DNA of 64,000 nucleotides from Synanceia verrucosa. Lineage: Eukaryota > Chordata > Actinopteri > Perciformes > Synanceiidae. Location of the stretch: positions 279,174 to 343,173 of the forward strand of contig CM056567.1 in the NCBI GenBank assembly GCA_029721515.1. Reading direction: 5' to 3'. Each line of letters begins with the position of its first letter. The first letter of the stretch is position 1. The notes under the pieces were generated by a model. It saw only the letters and a list, made by a program, of their open reading frames with translations. It ran no database searches and had not been told where the DNA came from. The position numbers and the translations under genes were made by a program. This document shows, one piece after another, positions 23,560 through 36,300 of the stretch.

Positions 23560-26500
23560 TGACATGCTACAGACTGGAAACTAGCTGGAAACAGACTGGA
23601 AACCAGCTGTAAACAGACTGGAAACAGACTGAAAACCAGCTGTAAACAGACTGGAAACAGGCTGGAAACCAGCTGGAAACAGATTAGAAACAGACTGGAA
23701 ACTAGCTGTAAACAGACTGGAACAGACTGGAAACCAGCTGGAAACAGACTGGAAACAGACTGGAAACCAGCTGGAAACAGAATGGAAACTAGCTGGAAAC
23801 AGACTGGAAACCAGCTGGAAACCAGCTGGAAACCAGCTGGAAACAGACTGTAAACAGACTGGAAACTAGATGGAAACAGACTGGAAACTAGCTGTAAACC
23901 AGCTGTAAACAGACTGTAAACAGACTGGAAACCAGCTGGAAACAGACTGGAAACAGACTGGAAACTAGCTGGAAACAGACTGGAAACTAGCTGGAAACAG
24001 ACTGTAAACAGACTGGAAACCAGCTGGAAACAGACTGGAAACTAGCTGGAAACCAGCTGTAAACAGACTGGAAACTAGCTGGAAACTAGCTGGAAACAGA
24101 CTGGAAACAGACTGGAAACTAGCTGGAAACAGACTGGAAACCAGCTGTAAACAGACTGTAAACAGACTGGAAACTAGCTGGAAACAGACTGGAAACCAGC
24201 TGGAAACAGACTGGAAACCAGCTGGAAACTAGCTGGAAACAGACTGGAAACCAGCTGTAAACAGACTGTAAACAGACTGGAAACTAGCTGGAAACAGACT
24301 GGAAACCAGCTGGAAACTAGCTGGAAACAGACTGGAAACCAGCTGGAAACAGACTGGAAACAGACTGGAAACTAGCTGGAAACAGACTGGAAACCAGCTG
24401 GAAACCAGCTGTAAACAGACTGTAAACAGACTGGAAACTAGATGGAAACAGACTGGAAACTAGCTGGAAACCAGCTGGAAACAGACTGGAAACCAGCTGG
24501 AAACAGACTGGAAACTAGCTGTAAACAGACTGGAACAGACTGGAAACCAGCTGTAAACAGACTGGAAACAGACTGAAAACCAGCTGTAAATAGACTGGAA
24601 ACAGGCTGGAAACCAGCTGGAAACAGATTAGAAACAGACTGGAAACTAGCTGTAAACAGACTGGAACAGACTGGAAACCAGCTGTAAACAGACTGGAAAC
24701 AGACTGGAAACAGACTGGAAACCAGCTGGAAACAGAATGGAAACTAGCTGGAAACAGACTGGAAACCAGCTGGAAACCAGCTGGAAACAGACTGGAAACA
24801 GACTGGAAACTAGATGGAAACAGACTGGAAACTAGCTGGAAACCAGCTGTAAACAGACTGGAAACAGACTGGAAACCAGCTGGAAACAGACTGGAAACAG
24901 ACTGGAAACTAGCTGGAAACAGACTGGAAACAGACTGGAAACAGACTGGAAACAGACTGGAAACTAGCTGGAAACAGACTGGAAACCAGCTGGAAACTAG
25001 CTGGAAACAGACTGGAACAGACTGGAAACCAGCTGTAAACAGACTGGAAACAGACTGAAAACCAGCTGTAAATAGACTGGAAACAGGCTGGAAACCAGCT
25101 GGAAACAGATTAGAAACAGACTGGAAACTAGCTGTAAACAGACTGGAAACAGACTGGAAACTAGATGGAAACAGACTGGAAACAGACTGGAAACAGACTG
25201 GAAACCAGCTGGAAACAGAATGGAAACTAGCTGGAAACAGACTGGAAACTAGCTGGAAACCAGCTGTAAACAGACTGGAAACAGACTGGAAACCAGCTGG
25301 AAACAGACTGGAAACAGACTGGAAACTAGCTGGAAACAGACTGGAAACCAGCTGGAAACAGACTGGAAACAGACTGGAAACCAGCTGGAAACAGACTGGA
25401 AACTAGCTGGAAACAGACTGGAAACCAGCTGGAAACTAGCTGGAAACAGACTGGAAACCAGCTGGAAACTAGCTGGAAACAGACTGGAAACAAACTGGAA
25501 ACTAGCTGGAAACCAGCTGTCAACAGACTGGAAACTAGCTGGAATCTAGCTGGAAACAGACTGGAAACCAGCTGGAAACAGACTGGAAACAGACTGGAAA
25601 CCAGCTGGAAACAGACTGGAAACAGACTGGAAACCAGCTGGAAACAGACTGGAAACTAGCTGGAAACCAGCTGTAAACTAGCTGGAAACTAGCTGGAAAC
25701 AGACTGGAAACAGCCTGGAAACCAGCTGGAAACAGACTGGAAACTAGCTGGAAACCAGCTGTAAACAGACTGGAAACTAGCTGGAAACAGACTGGAAACC
25801 AGCTGGAAACAGACTGGAAACCAGCTGGAAACAGACTGGAAACAGACTGTAAACAGACTGGAAAGCAGCTGGAAACAGACTGGAAACTAGCTGGAAACCA
25901 GCTGTAAACAGACTGGAAACTAGCTGGAAACTAGCTGGAAACAGACTGGAAACAGCCTGGAAACCAGCTGGAAACAGCCTGGAAACCAGCTGTAAACAGA
26001 CTGGAAACAGACTGGAAACAGACTGGAAACTAGTTGGAAACAGACTGGAAACCAGCTGGAAACAGACTGGAAACTACCTGGAAACAGACTGGAAACCAGC
26101 TGGAAACAGACTGGAAACCAGCTGGAAACAGACTGGAAACAGACTGGAAACTAGCTGGAAACAGACTGGAAACCAGCTGGAAACTAGCTGGAACAGACTG
26201 GAAAGAGACTGGAAACCAGCTGGAAACAGACTGGAAACAGACTGGAAACAGACTGGAAACAGACTGGAAATTAGCTGTAAACAGACTGGAAACCAACTGG
26301 AAACAGACTGGAAACTAGCTGTAAACAGACTGGAACAGACTGGAAACCAGCTGTAAACAGACTGGAAACAGACTGAAAACCAGCTGTAAACAGACTGGAA
26401 ACAGGCTGGAAACCAGCTGGAAACAGATTAGAAACAGACTGGAAACTAGCTGTAAACAGACTGGAACAGACTGGAAACCAGCTGGAAACAGACTGGAAAC

Positions 26501-27645
26501 AGACTGGAAACCAGCTGGAAACAGATTAGAAACAGACTGGAAACTAGCTGTAAACAGACTGGAACAGACTGGAAACCAGCTGTAAACAGACTGGAAACAG
26601 ACTGGAAACCAGCTGGAAACAGAATGGAAACTAGCTGGAAACAGACTGGAAACAGACTGGAAACTAGATGGAAACAGACTGGAAACTAGCTGGAAACCAG
26701 CTGTAAACAGACTGGAAACCAGCTGGAAACAGACTGGAAACAGACTGGAAACCAGCTGGAAACAGACTGGAAACAGACTGGAAACCAGCTGGAAACAGAC
26801 TGGAAACTAGCTGGAAACAGACTGGAAACCAGCTGGAAACAGACTGGAAACAGACTGGAAACAGACTGGAAACCAGCTGGAAACAGACTGGAAACTAGCT
26901 GGAAACCAGCTGTAAACAGACTGGAAACTAGCTGGAAACTAGCTGGAAACAGACTGGAAACAGCCTGGAAACCAGCTGGAAACAGACTGGAAACTAGCTG
27001 GAAACCAGCTGTAAACAGACTGGAAACTAGCTGGAAACTAGCTGGAAACAGACTGGAAACCAGCTGGAAACAGACTGTAAACAGACTGTAAACAGACTGG
27101 AAAGCAGCTGGAAACAGACTGGAAACTAGCTGGAAACCAGCTGTAAACAGACTGGAAACTAGCTGGAAACTAGCTGGAAACTAGCTGGAAACAGACTGGA
27201 AACAGCCTGGAAACCAGCTGGAAACAGCCTGGAAACCAGCTGGAAACAGACTGGAAACAGACTGGAAACAGACTGGAAACTAGTTGGAAACAGACTGGAA
27301 ACCAGCTGGAAACAGACTGGAAACAGACTGGAAACCAGCTGTAAACAGACTGGAAACAGACTGGAAACAGACTGGAAACTAGCTGGAAACAGATTGGAAA
27401 CAGCCTGGAAACTAGCTGGAAACAGATTGGAAACAGACTGGAAACAGACTGGAAACCAGCTGGAAACAGACTGGAAACCAGCTGTAAACAGACTGGAAAC
27501 AGACTGGAGACCAGCTGGAAACAGATTGGAAACAGACTGGAAACAGACTGGAAACTAGCTGTAAACAGACTGGAAACCAGCTGTAAACAGACTGGAAACA
27601 GACTGGAAACCAGCTGTAAACAGACTGGAAACAGACTGGAAACCA
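23560..27645 (+). repeat. 4.1-kb minisatellite, 11/22-bp unit
   Basis: Alternating 11-mers AAACAGACTGG, AAACCAGCTGG and AAACTAGCTGG, with TGTAAAC variants. Many units contain the palindrome CAGCTG. Larger blocks recur (for example 23560-23760, 24530-24690 and 26330-26480). It lies between genes 1 and 2, downstream of the gene 1 poly(A) signal. Phe/Val/Ser ORFs on the minus strand and Trp/Lys/Glu ORFs on the plus strand are repeat artefacts. Confidence 0.97.
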
Positions 27646-28495
27646 AATGAATGACATTAAAATGTCATAATTTCGCATAAGGTTCCATTGCTGTTTGCAC
27701 GTTTATGCGCTTTAGCTGAGCTGTTTCTGATCATATAGTGTTCCACAATTATAAATTGTCTTTAGAACGAGGTTATGAATTTATGGACAAGATTGTGGGG
27801 AGAAAACTCCTGGTCATATTTTGCTCAGCATCGGTATGAGGAGGTGATGGAGATTGTTGTGTATATGAGGTGTGAGGCTTGTGTCTGTTCATGAACAGTT
27901 TGTGTTGCTGTTCCTTTAAAGCTGAGCTGCTGTTAAAGTGATTCATCTGTTCAGGCCGAGCTCAGTCCAGGAAGCTCATTAGAGGCTGTTAGCATGCTAA
28001 CACACATGCTAACACACAGCTCAGTGTGACAGATTTATTTCTGTTTTCTGTCCTCAGTTGACCAGTAGCTCGTTCATTTCTTCATAGCTGCACCTGACTT
28101 TGCTCTCCTCACTGCTCAACTCTTTCAGGCAGTTTAAAGTTTCCTGAACTTTCTCTGCTGCTTCAGTGAACTTTGAAAATGTCCAAAACATGATCAAATG
28201 ACAGTTGAAAGGTCACCTGATACACACCTGATACACACACACTCAGTCGATGACATCACTCAGAGCTCTGACTTCATTGGGAAAGTTATTCCTCTTTCAG
28301 GAATTTTCAGGTGTATTCTGTCAAACTTCCAGCATCAGTTTCTACACCAGTCTTTGTCTTTTTTTCTTTTTAATAAACTGCTGTCTGTTGTTAAGGTGAG
28401 GAGAAGACGGTAAGTGAGCAAGTGAGAGAACTTCAGCAGGAAAGAAAATTACATGACTCCAAATTACTTTGGTTTAATGGTTGTTTGTTATAGTA
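27646..28495. other. Unique intergenic DNA
   Basis: No coding exon, repeat end or RNA gene that I can support. ORFs here are short and have no recognisable features. Confidence 0.5.
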
Positions 28496-28745
28496 ACACT
28501 AAGTAAGGAATGAAGGAAGTAAGGAATGAAGGATGTAAGGAATGAAGGATGTAAGCAATGAAGGAAGTAAGGAATGAAAGGATGTAAGGAATGAAGGATG
28601 TAAGGAATGAAAGGAAGTAAGGAATGAAGGAAGTAAGGAATGAAAGGAAGTAAGGAATGAAGGAAGTAAGGAATGAAGGAAGTACGGAATGAAAGATGTA
28701 AGGAATGAAGGACGTAAGGAATGAAGGAAGTAAGGAAAGAAAGGA
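28496..28745 (+). repeat. Purine-rich minisatellite GGAATGAAGGAAGTAA
   Basis: About 16 copies of a 15-17-bp unit such as GGAATGAAGGAAGTAA or GGAATGAAGGATGTAA. Purine-rich on the plus strand. The minus-strand Phe/Leu/His/Ser ORF is an artefact. Confidence 0.93.
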
Positions 28746-28918
28746 CAGTGAACGCTGAACTGAACAGCTCAGTTTTCAAATGAACGTGAACGGGAGTGGT
28801 GTTCACTCTGGAATGAATGAAGTTTGAAAACTCTCACGATAAAAAGTTGTTTTCAGGTTTTCCCACACTGTTTATGGCAAACGCTATGACGCTCACTGTG
28901 ACGGTCCGGTAAGGCAGA

Positions 28919-29590
28919 CTAGGGGTGGGCGTTACTGCTACCAAGTAAATACTGGGCTAGTATCACCGATACCAATACCAGTACTTTTTACTTGAAACAT
29001 CATCATTATTGAATGATTAATAATTTGCCTTTAGTTAGTTGATTTAGTTTAGTTAGTTCCTCCTGCTCCTTCTCCTCCTGCTCCTTCTCCTTCTCTTCCT
29101 CTTCCTCCTTCTCTTCCTCCTCCTCCTCCTTCTCCTCCTTCTCCTCCTCCTCCTGCTCCTTCTCCTCCTCCTCCTCCTCCTTCTCAGAGTTCTCTGAACT
29201 GCTTTCATGTGTTTAAATGAATAGGTGGTGTTACCACAGTGGTGAATGGTTTTGCAGTGTCCCCAGTGTCCCTGTCAGCTTCAGTGAATGAAGTCCTAGC
29301 AAAATAAGATAAAAAAAAGTGTCATGGAGCCAGCACAGTGCCACCTGTGATTCTTAATTGATACGATAATTTGTCTCGTTTTGGAGTGGCAGTGATTTAC
29401 AGCAGATGAATGGTTAAGAAAAGATTCTATTGAGTGACATAGTGATTTATTTAAAAATGTAACAAATGAACTTGTTCTTTTTTAGGATTGTGAACTTAGT
29501 TCTTTTTTTAAAAAAAAGTGAACTATAAATGTAAACTAGTTCATTTTCATGTTTGAACAGAACTTTGAGCTAGTTCTTTTTAAATATGAA
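28919..29590. mobile_element. Possible hAT-like remnant
   Basis: The sequence opens with CTAGGGGTGGGCGTTACTGC, like the ends of hAT-type elements common in fish. It contains a TCC/TTCTCC pyrimidine tract (29060-29185) and ends in GAACTAGTTCATTTTCATG-like words. No matching right terminal repeat was confirmed and no transposase is present. Confidence 0.3.
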
Positions 29591-29599
29591 CTGACACAA

Positions 29600-30058
29600 C
29601 ATTGACCGTAAATACCACACTATACCATACCATACTGTGCTGTACTATACTATACTGTACTGTACTGTGCTTTACTATACTATACTGTACTGACTGTACT
29701 ATACTATACTATATTAAACTATACCATACTGTACCATACTATACTATACTGTACTGACTGTACTATACTATACTATATTGAACTATACCATACTGTACCA
29801 TACTATACTATACTGTACTGACTGTACTATACTATACTATATTGAACTATACCATACTGTACCATACTATACTATACTTTACTATACTATACTTACAGTA
29901 CTGTGCTGCACTGTGCTGTACTATAGTATACTACACCATACTGTACTATAATATACTATACTAATCTGTACTCTACTGACTGTACTATACTACACTATAC
30001 TGTGCGGTACTGTACTATACTATACTATACTGCACTGCACTGCACCATACTGTGCTGT
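29600..30058 (+). repeat. ACTAT/ACTGT-type short tandem array
   Basis: Irregular 5-bp repeats, CATAC, TATAC and TGTAC, with longer duplicated blocks of about 65 bp near 29690-29880. Confidence 0.92.
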
Positions 30059-30059
30059 G

Positions 30060-33000
30060 CTAGGACATAATTTCAAATTGGCAGTGCGGAAAAGTGCAAA
30101 AACAACAGGTTGCTGTGTGAACATCCCAGAGCTCTTATAGCAATACATTATAAATCATCCAAAAAAACAAAAACTAAACGTTGATGTCAAATATCTTGTT
30201 AAGTGGGTCCTAGAGGGAAGAGTGTAACAGGAGATCAAGGTGTGGATCATTGTAGTGATCATCATTTCCACCATTGATTGAGGCCTCATGTCAGTGATGA
30301 GCATGCTGAGGATGATATCTGTCAAGACTGAGGCCTGCTCTGGTGAACATGCTGTATTTTTCTATCAAGAAGCCGCTCGTGGTTTGCTGTTATTTCATGG
30401 AATCAGAGAGATAGTATGAATATATACAGCACATTATTTAAATCAACTCAGTGTATGTCTTGTTTTTTAGTGACTAGTTATGTAAAGGTACACTTACCCA
30501 AAGAGCACTTACAGCCAAGACATGTTTAAGTCAGGGATGAATAGCTTATTAAAGCTACTCAAATGTGTGTTACTAGGCCATTTTAGGGTAATTGTACTTA
30601 GCTTATTCATTTAATTATTACCATCATTGTAGTAAGTGTAAATTAACTTTATTTATGCAGCACAATTAAACGCAGCTTAAGCTGACCAAATGCTGTACAC
30701 AAAGAATATCAAAGTGACATAAAAAGAAAAACACACAAATATATTCCAACATCAACAATTAACAACAGCACAAAATATATATGACAACAGATTGAAAAGT
30801 TCATGGGCAAAAAAAGACAGGTGAAAAAGAAATGTGTATTTAGTCTTGTGAGGTAAACTATAGCAGCCATCTCTCTATTAACAAGCTAATGCTAACATTA
30901 GCTTAATGAACTTATCATGCTTGACAGCTGGATGGTGAGAAAACACCAGGAGAGACTAACGTTACGTTTGCTCACTTTAAAAGGGAATAAATGGAGGATC
31001 CTGCTGCTGAGGTCTTCCTCCTCATCAATGACTCCAACATGTTTCAGCTGTACTCTACCATTCTACCCATACTATACTGTAATGTAATGTATTATAGTCT
31101 AAACTGAAGGTTAAGGCTAACTTCATGATGTGAATATGTGTAGTATGCTGACTCTTGTTAAGTGCTCTGGAATCTGGTCCGTCCAGTTTGCGGTTCCTCC
31201 ACTGAGGTTTGAGTGGTAATGGTTGTTTGTCAGAATGTGGATTATGACCTGTCTGCTGTGCATCATTATTACAAGTCATTATAATCACCAATTAATGAGA
31301 ATAATTCAATGCTGTACTGGAACTAAATGTTCGAGGTTTTTCAGGTCACTGATCACAGGAACTCCCCTGCTAACCTCCTTCAGTCCTGATAAAGTTTTAG
31401 ACGAACATCTTTCAGAAGAATGTCACCAGTGAAAGTACAGTCGGAAACAGTAAATTTAGCAGAAGTTTAGCAGCTGTCTGAAGGTCTGAGGCTACAGTGA
31501 AGGTGTGCTAAGTTACATGACTGCTATGCTAATGACATGTTGTTGACTCTGCATTTCTTGTAATTATTGTCCAACCAGTTCTGCTCTGAAAGGAACATCA
31601 TACCAGGCATGACACACACACCTACCCACCTACAATAACACAGTATTTATTTTTTCGGACATTTCCTGGTATGAATCATGTAACCAGTTTACAGTCAGAC
31701 TGATTTTAGAAACACTTTCATTTTTCAAGTGAAATCACCTGAAAAACATCCACTGTGTTTTCACTGAATCTGAATCTAAATGGAAAAATTATTATTTCTA
31801 GGCTCAGTTCATTTATTCTAATCTGAGGTTAATAAACAGGTGATATACTATTAATGCAGAGTGATACCATATTACACAATATTGATACAATATTTTAAGC
31901 ATCACCAGATTGCATCACCTTTTAATTCCTGTTTTTTCAGTTCAGTCACCATCCCACTGATCCAAAAACACAAAGTGCAGTATTTAAGCACAACACAGAG
32001 TCATCAGCGTATAGATGGATATTAAACCCAATATGATGGATATGAAGAGTGGATGGAGCATTTAACAAAACCAGATTTAACGTTTTGAACAGCAACAAAC
32101 TGCTGCCAGGCCGTGAGCGCCATACACTATGCTTCAATATTTATATCTATTTTTAAAAGCAGCACAAGATCAGTTGTGTCTCGATCTGTCAGCATTAATC
32201 CTGATTAGATTAACAACAGAGCATAACTCGCTATTTTCTTTTTAATCTTGTGCTTTTATTTTGTTGCTTTCACGCTCTCTCACTAGAAACTTCCTGCTGC
32301 GGTCCTGTAGAATAACGACAGCAATACACTTCTTAATGGTTGATTTTATTTTGAAAAACTCATCAAATGTAATATACATTTTGTGTAAAACTAAATTAAA
32401 ATATCAGGGAACTACTAATCAGCTACTACAGCTAATCAGGCTGATGCTAACAGGCTAAAGCTACTATTTATCTACAGACCAGAGGATGAAACTAAATGAA
32501 GAAGTTAACTCCAGCTCTTGTTAAATGTTTATTGAAATTCTGGTAGCAGGAGGAAATAGAAACACATTGAAGCTCAGAACATCGTCAGCCTTTGAAACCA
32601 CCACAGTTACACTAAAGATAACACACACCCATATAGTTACAAGTATTTACCCTGCATTACTTCGCATCATGTTAAACTAGGACAAGCTCATTTAGTTGCT
32701 CCACTTAGTCTGGCGTCGCTGTCGTCTTGCTGACTTCATGTCATTAGGTGACGCAGGAAATTCTCCTGACAGCCTCTCATGGTTGCCAGGTCAACGCAGA
32801 GACAGGTGGACACCTGTTGTCCTGAAACAGGGTCCAGACCTGACCAACGAACCCCCAAACAGACTGCAGACCAGTCAACATGAGGAAGACTCTGGTCTGA
32901 GAGACCAACTCTGATTGGCTAGTTGGAACCTGACATCATTGATCAGATGTGCTGAATAACCGATGGAGATGATCATTAAGACAATAGGCAAGGTTTAAAC

Positions 33001-33189
33001 TATGATAAAAAAAAAAAGTCCTAGCTGTGTCTAATGCCTCTGAAAGATAAAAAAAAAAGCAGTGAGCTGTGCTGCTTATTAACAGAGTCTGAGCGTGAGC
33101 TGATTTTACTCATTATAGATCTAACGTCCATCCTGTGATGTCAGCTGAATATGAGATTGGATGAACGTCCATATTTAAATGTGATTAAA
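30060..33189. other. Intergenic DNA between genes 1 and 2, mostly unique
   Basis: Mostly unstructured AT-rich sequence. At 30645-30860 there is a segment opening with TTTATTTATGCAGCACAATT and containing TGCTGTACAC, words typical of a dispersed fish repeat. No exon of the neighbouring gene type was found. Confidence 0.4.
31946..32137 (-). pseudogene. Possible LINE reverse transcriptase fragment
   Basis: The minus strand encodes HIHHIGFNIHLYADDSVLCL. YADD followed by S/T-V-hydrophobic residues is the catalytic box of non-LTR reverse transcriptases. The fragment is only about 60 codons and has no other conserved block, so it is a short relic at best. Confidence 0.45.
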
Positions 33190-33262
33190 GGAGGTGAGAG
33201 TTGAGGGGAGGAGGAGGAGGACAAAGAGGAGGAGGAGGACAAAGAGGAGGAGAAAGAGGACA
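33190..33262 (+). repeat. Polypurine GGAGGA/AAAGA tract upstream of gene 2 TATA box
   Basis: Almost uninterrupted purines made of GGAGGAGGAGGACAAAGA repeats, ending 5 bp before the TATA box of gene 2. Such tracts can form triplex DNA or act as GAGA-like elements, but no function is shown here. Confidence 0.8.
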
Positions 33263-33267
33263 CTGCC

Positions 33268-33276
33268 TATAAAAAG
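33268..33276 (+). promoter_or_regulatory. TATA box of gene 2
   Basis: TATAAAAAG lies 109 bp upstream of the gene 2 start codon, almost the same spacing as in gene 1 (112 bp). The predicted start of transcription is near 33298. Confidence 0.75.
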
Positions 33277-33376
33277 CTGCTGCTCTCTCTCAGCTGAACT
33301 CAGAAACTTTACCAGCCTTGAAGTTTTTCCACCGTAAACCTTCTTCTTCCTGTCGGCCTGCCGAACTACAAGCAAA

Positions 33377-36300
33377 ATGATCCAGCGGTGAGTTTTAATC
33401 CTCTGATAAACTTAATAATAATGAAATTCAATCAGACAGATTTGGAAGCAGACATTCACTGTCCTGAGCAAACTTTATGACCATTTAGAGAACGTGGCTG
33501 ATGAACTCTCCCTGCTCATTAATTCTAATTGAAGTAATTATCAGACGTTCTTCTCGTGTTTGAACATCTTGTTCTGAGTTCATCATCTCACCTGTTTCTA
33601 TTGTTCTTTCTAATTACACCCTAAACTAGTCAACAACACCTTCACCTTTGTTAGTTTATTGGCTGATCTTTTCATTTTAATACTTTGGTTCAAGGCTTTT
33701 TCTTTGCAGTGAAAACAGTGAAGGAAGCAGGAGATCCGTGTTCAGGCATAAAGCAGCAGTTTCCTCTAATTTTCGCCCAGTTTTCTTCCAGTTTTTCCTC
33801 TGGTTTTCCACCTGATTCCACTCTCATGATGAACCTTAAAGCTTTTTGTCTCTGTGAGGATCTGAGCTGGTTTTCTCTCGCAGCTCTATTCTTTCCATAC
33901 GTTGGAAAAAAAGAAGAGAAGCTTTGTTTTTTTTCTCTCTGTGGACGAAACACAAAGAAACGAGTCATTGAAGCTCAGACATTCATCTCTTTACATTCTT
34001 TAGTTCAGTCTTTAGTTTACATCATTTAGTTTGATCTGCAGGTTTGTCTTCAGTTTAATCTGTAGTCTTTATTTATGTTTTTTTTGTAGTTCACAGTCTT
34101 TAGTTTAATTGCTCCTCTGCTGCAGTATTTTTACTATTTTTGAATGGACACATTTGGGCCACAAACCTCCAACTTTAACTGACACCAGAAATGTCTGGAG
34201 GCACTGTTGTCAATGATTCACTGATTCACTGTGTTCCTCGACTTGTGCTACAATATTAATCTCACTCTAGTTATATTTTATTATTGTTTAAGTGTATCTG
34301 GAATTCATTGGCTTGACTAATTTATTTACAGATTGCTTAATTATTTTGTATAGTTTGTATTTACATTTCAGTTTCAATATTTTGGTCCTGAGGACAACAG
34401 GGACACGCTGCAGTCCAGTCAACCTTTCCTGTCTGTCTCTCAGGTGTATTTTGTTGCTGCTGTTTGCCGTCATGGCTGTGTCTCTGGCAGCTCCAGTCTC
34501 AGGTAAGACAATAGGTGTCTACCTCTCTCTCTCTCTCTCTACCTGTCTACCTGTCTCTCTAATCTTGTGTCTTCTTCTCTTGCAGATGTAGAGGCTGACG
34601 GTAAATATAAATATATATAAATATACCGGTAAACTTTTGAATGTTTCTGAATGAAGCTTTCCCTGTGGAGAAGTCCTGCCTTCCGATGACATCTGATTCC
34701 GTGGCTCATTTTAACAACAGAGCAGCCAGTCAGAGCACAGAGTCCCTGCAGATTCCTGCCAGTGTCCTCTAGTCCAGTGGTCCTCAGCCTTTTCACACAT
34801 TAAGTAGCAGCTGAGACAGTCGTCTCTGTCCAGTCCCACCATGTGACCCACATTCAAACTCTGCTCAGTTCACACAGGAGGCAAATGAATTCTTCATAAC
34901 ATGATTTATTGTTAACTTTTATTCAAAGAGGCAGCACTAGAACTGATAAAGTGTTCATCCAGTACCAGGGACAGGGGACATTAATGTCCCCCAGGGGCCA
35001 CATGGTGGAGGGCCGTACCAAAAACTGAACTTAGTTCTGCTCAAAATGAATTTAATTTCTTCATAAGAAGCAGTAAATTATGTGGTTTCAATAAGACTAG
35101 ATGCCACAATAAAAAGAAAACAGTGAAAATGTGGAACAAGTACTTAAATGGAATGGACATTTTGTGAAGATAAAAACCAAACAGGCTCGCTCACAGACGT
35201 ACGGAAATTGACAAAATAGCAGATGCTTTCAAAATAAAAGCAGTGCTCAGTCTTATTATTTCAGTTATCTCAAAATTATTGTCATTTGTGGGAATATTTT
35301 GATGTTTACCAATTGATGCTTTATTTAATTTTTCAAAAACATTGAGATTCCAGGGCTCACGAACCACAGGTTGAGAACCACTGCCCTAGAGGACAGAATG
35401 GATTTTAATGTGAACAAACAGCATCCTGTCTGTCTGTTCACCTAAGTGACATGTGACTGATGAGATTTCCTTCTTCCTGTTTTGTTTCTGGACATTAATG
35501 TTTTCAGGATTTCTTTCCTCAGACCAACAGAATGAATCACATCAGTCGAGTAGCCCCGGTTGCAGCCCACAGATCGGGGAGTGGCTCAACGTTGAGCATC
35601 AGATCAGATCCAATGTGATTCCCCCAACCCTAACACTCTAGCCAATGGGTAGCCTCAATGTCACGTTGAGCCACTCCTCGATCTGTGGGCTGCAGTCAAG
35701 AGAAGAATTCTAGAGAATGTCTGCAGCATTAAATACCACCGTCAAATCACTGCCTTACTGCAATAGTACTGCAGCAAGTACTGCATTATTGTGACGCATA
35801 CTGCCGGACGTACTGCATTACTGCAATAATACAGCAGGAAGTACTGCCTTTCTGTGAACTATACTGCAGAAAGTACTGCCTTATTGCAATACTACTGCAG
35901 GAGGTACTGCATTACTTTGACTTATACCACATGAAGTACTGCATTGCTGCGATAATACTGTAGGAAGTACTGCCTTACTGTGACTGCATTATGATTTGTA
36001 CTGCAGGTAAACTGATGGGAAACACACAAACACCCAAGTAGTTCTATCAGCTAGAGATCTGTGTTTATGATAACGAACATTCATGTCGCATATTCGCAGG
36101 GTCATCTGCCAAACAGGCAGTAGTCGCTGACCCCACTGCTACAGATGGTAAAGACTACAGCGTGTCACAGCCAATCACAGTTCAGATGTGCAGAACTGCA
36201 TCAAAGTATTTCAGTTCACTGTTCACACTGTCTGTAGACCACTGATGAACACAGTATGCAGTACGCAGTACACACTGCATGCTACTGATGAAGGCAGCGC

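Noticed and set aside
23560..27645. CAGCTG E-box array as an enhancer
   Set aside because: The motif is a by-product of the 11-bp unit and nothing else indicates regulatory use, so it was not raised as a finding.
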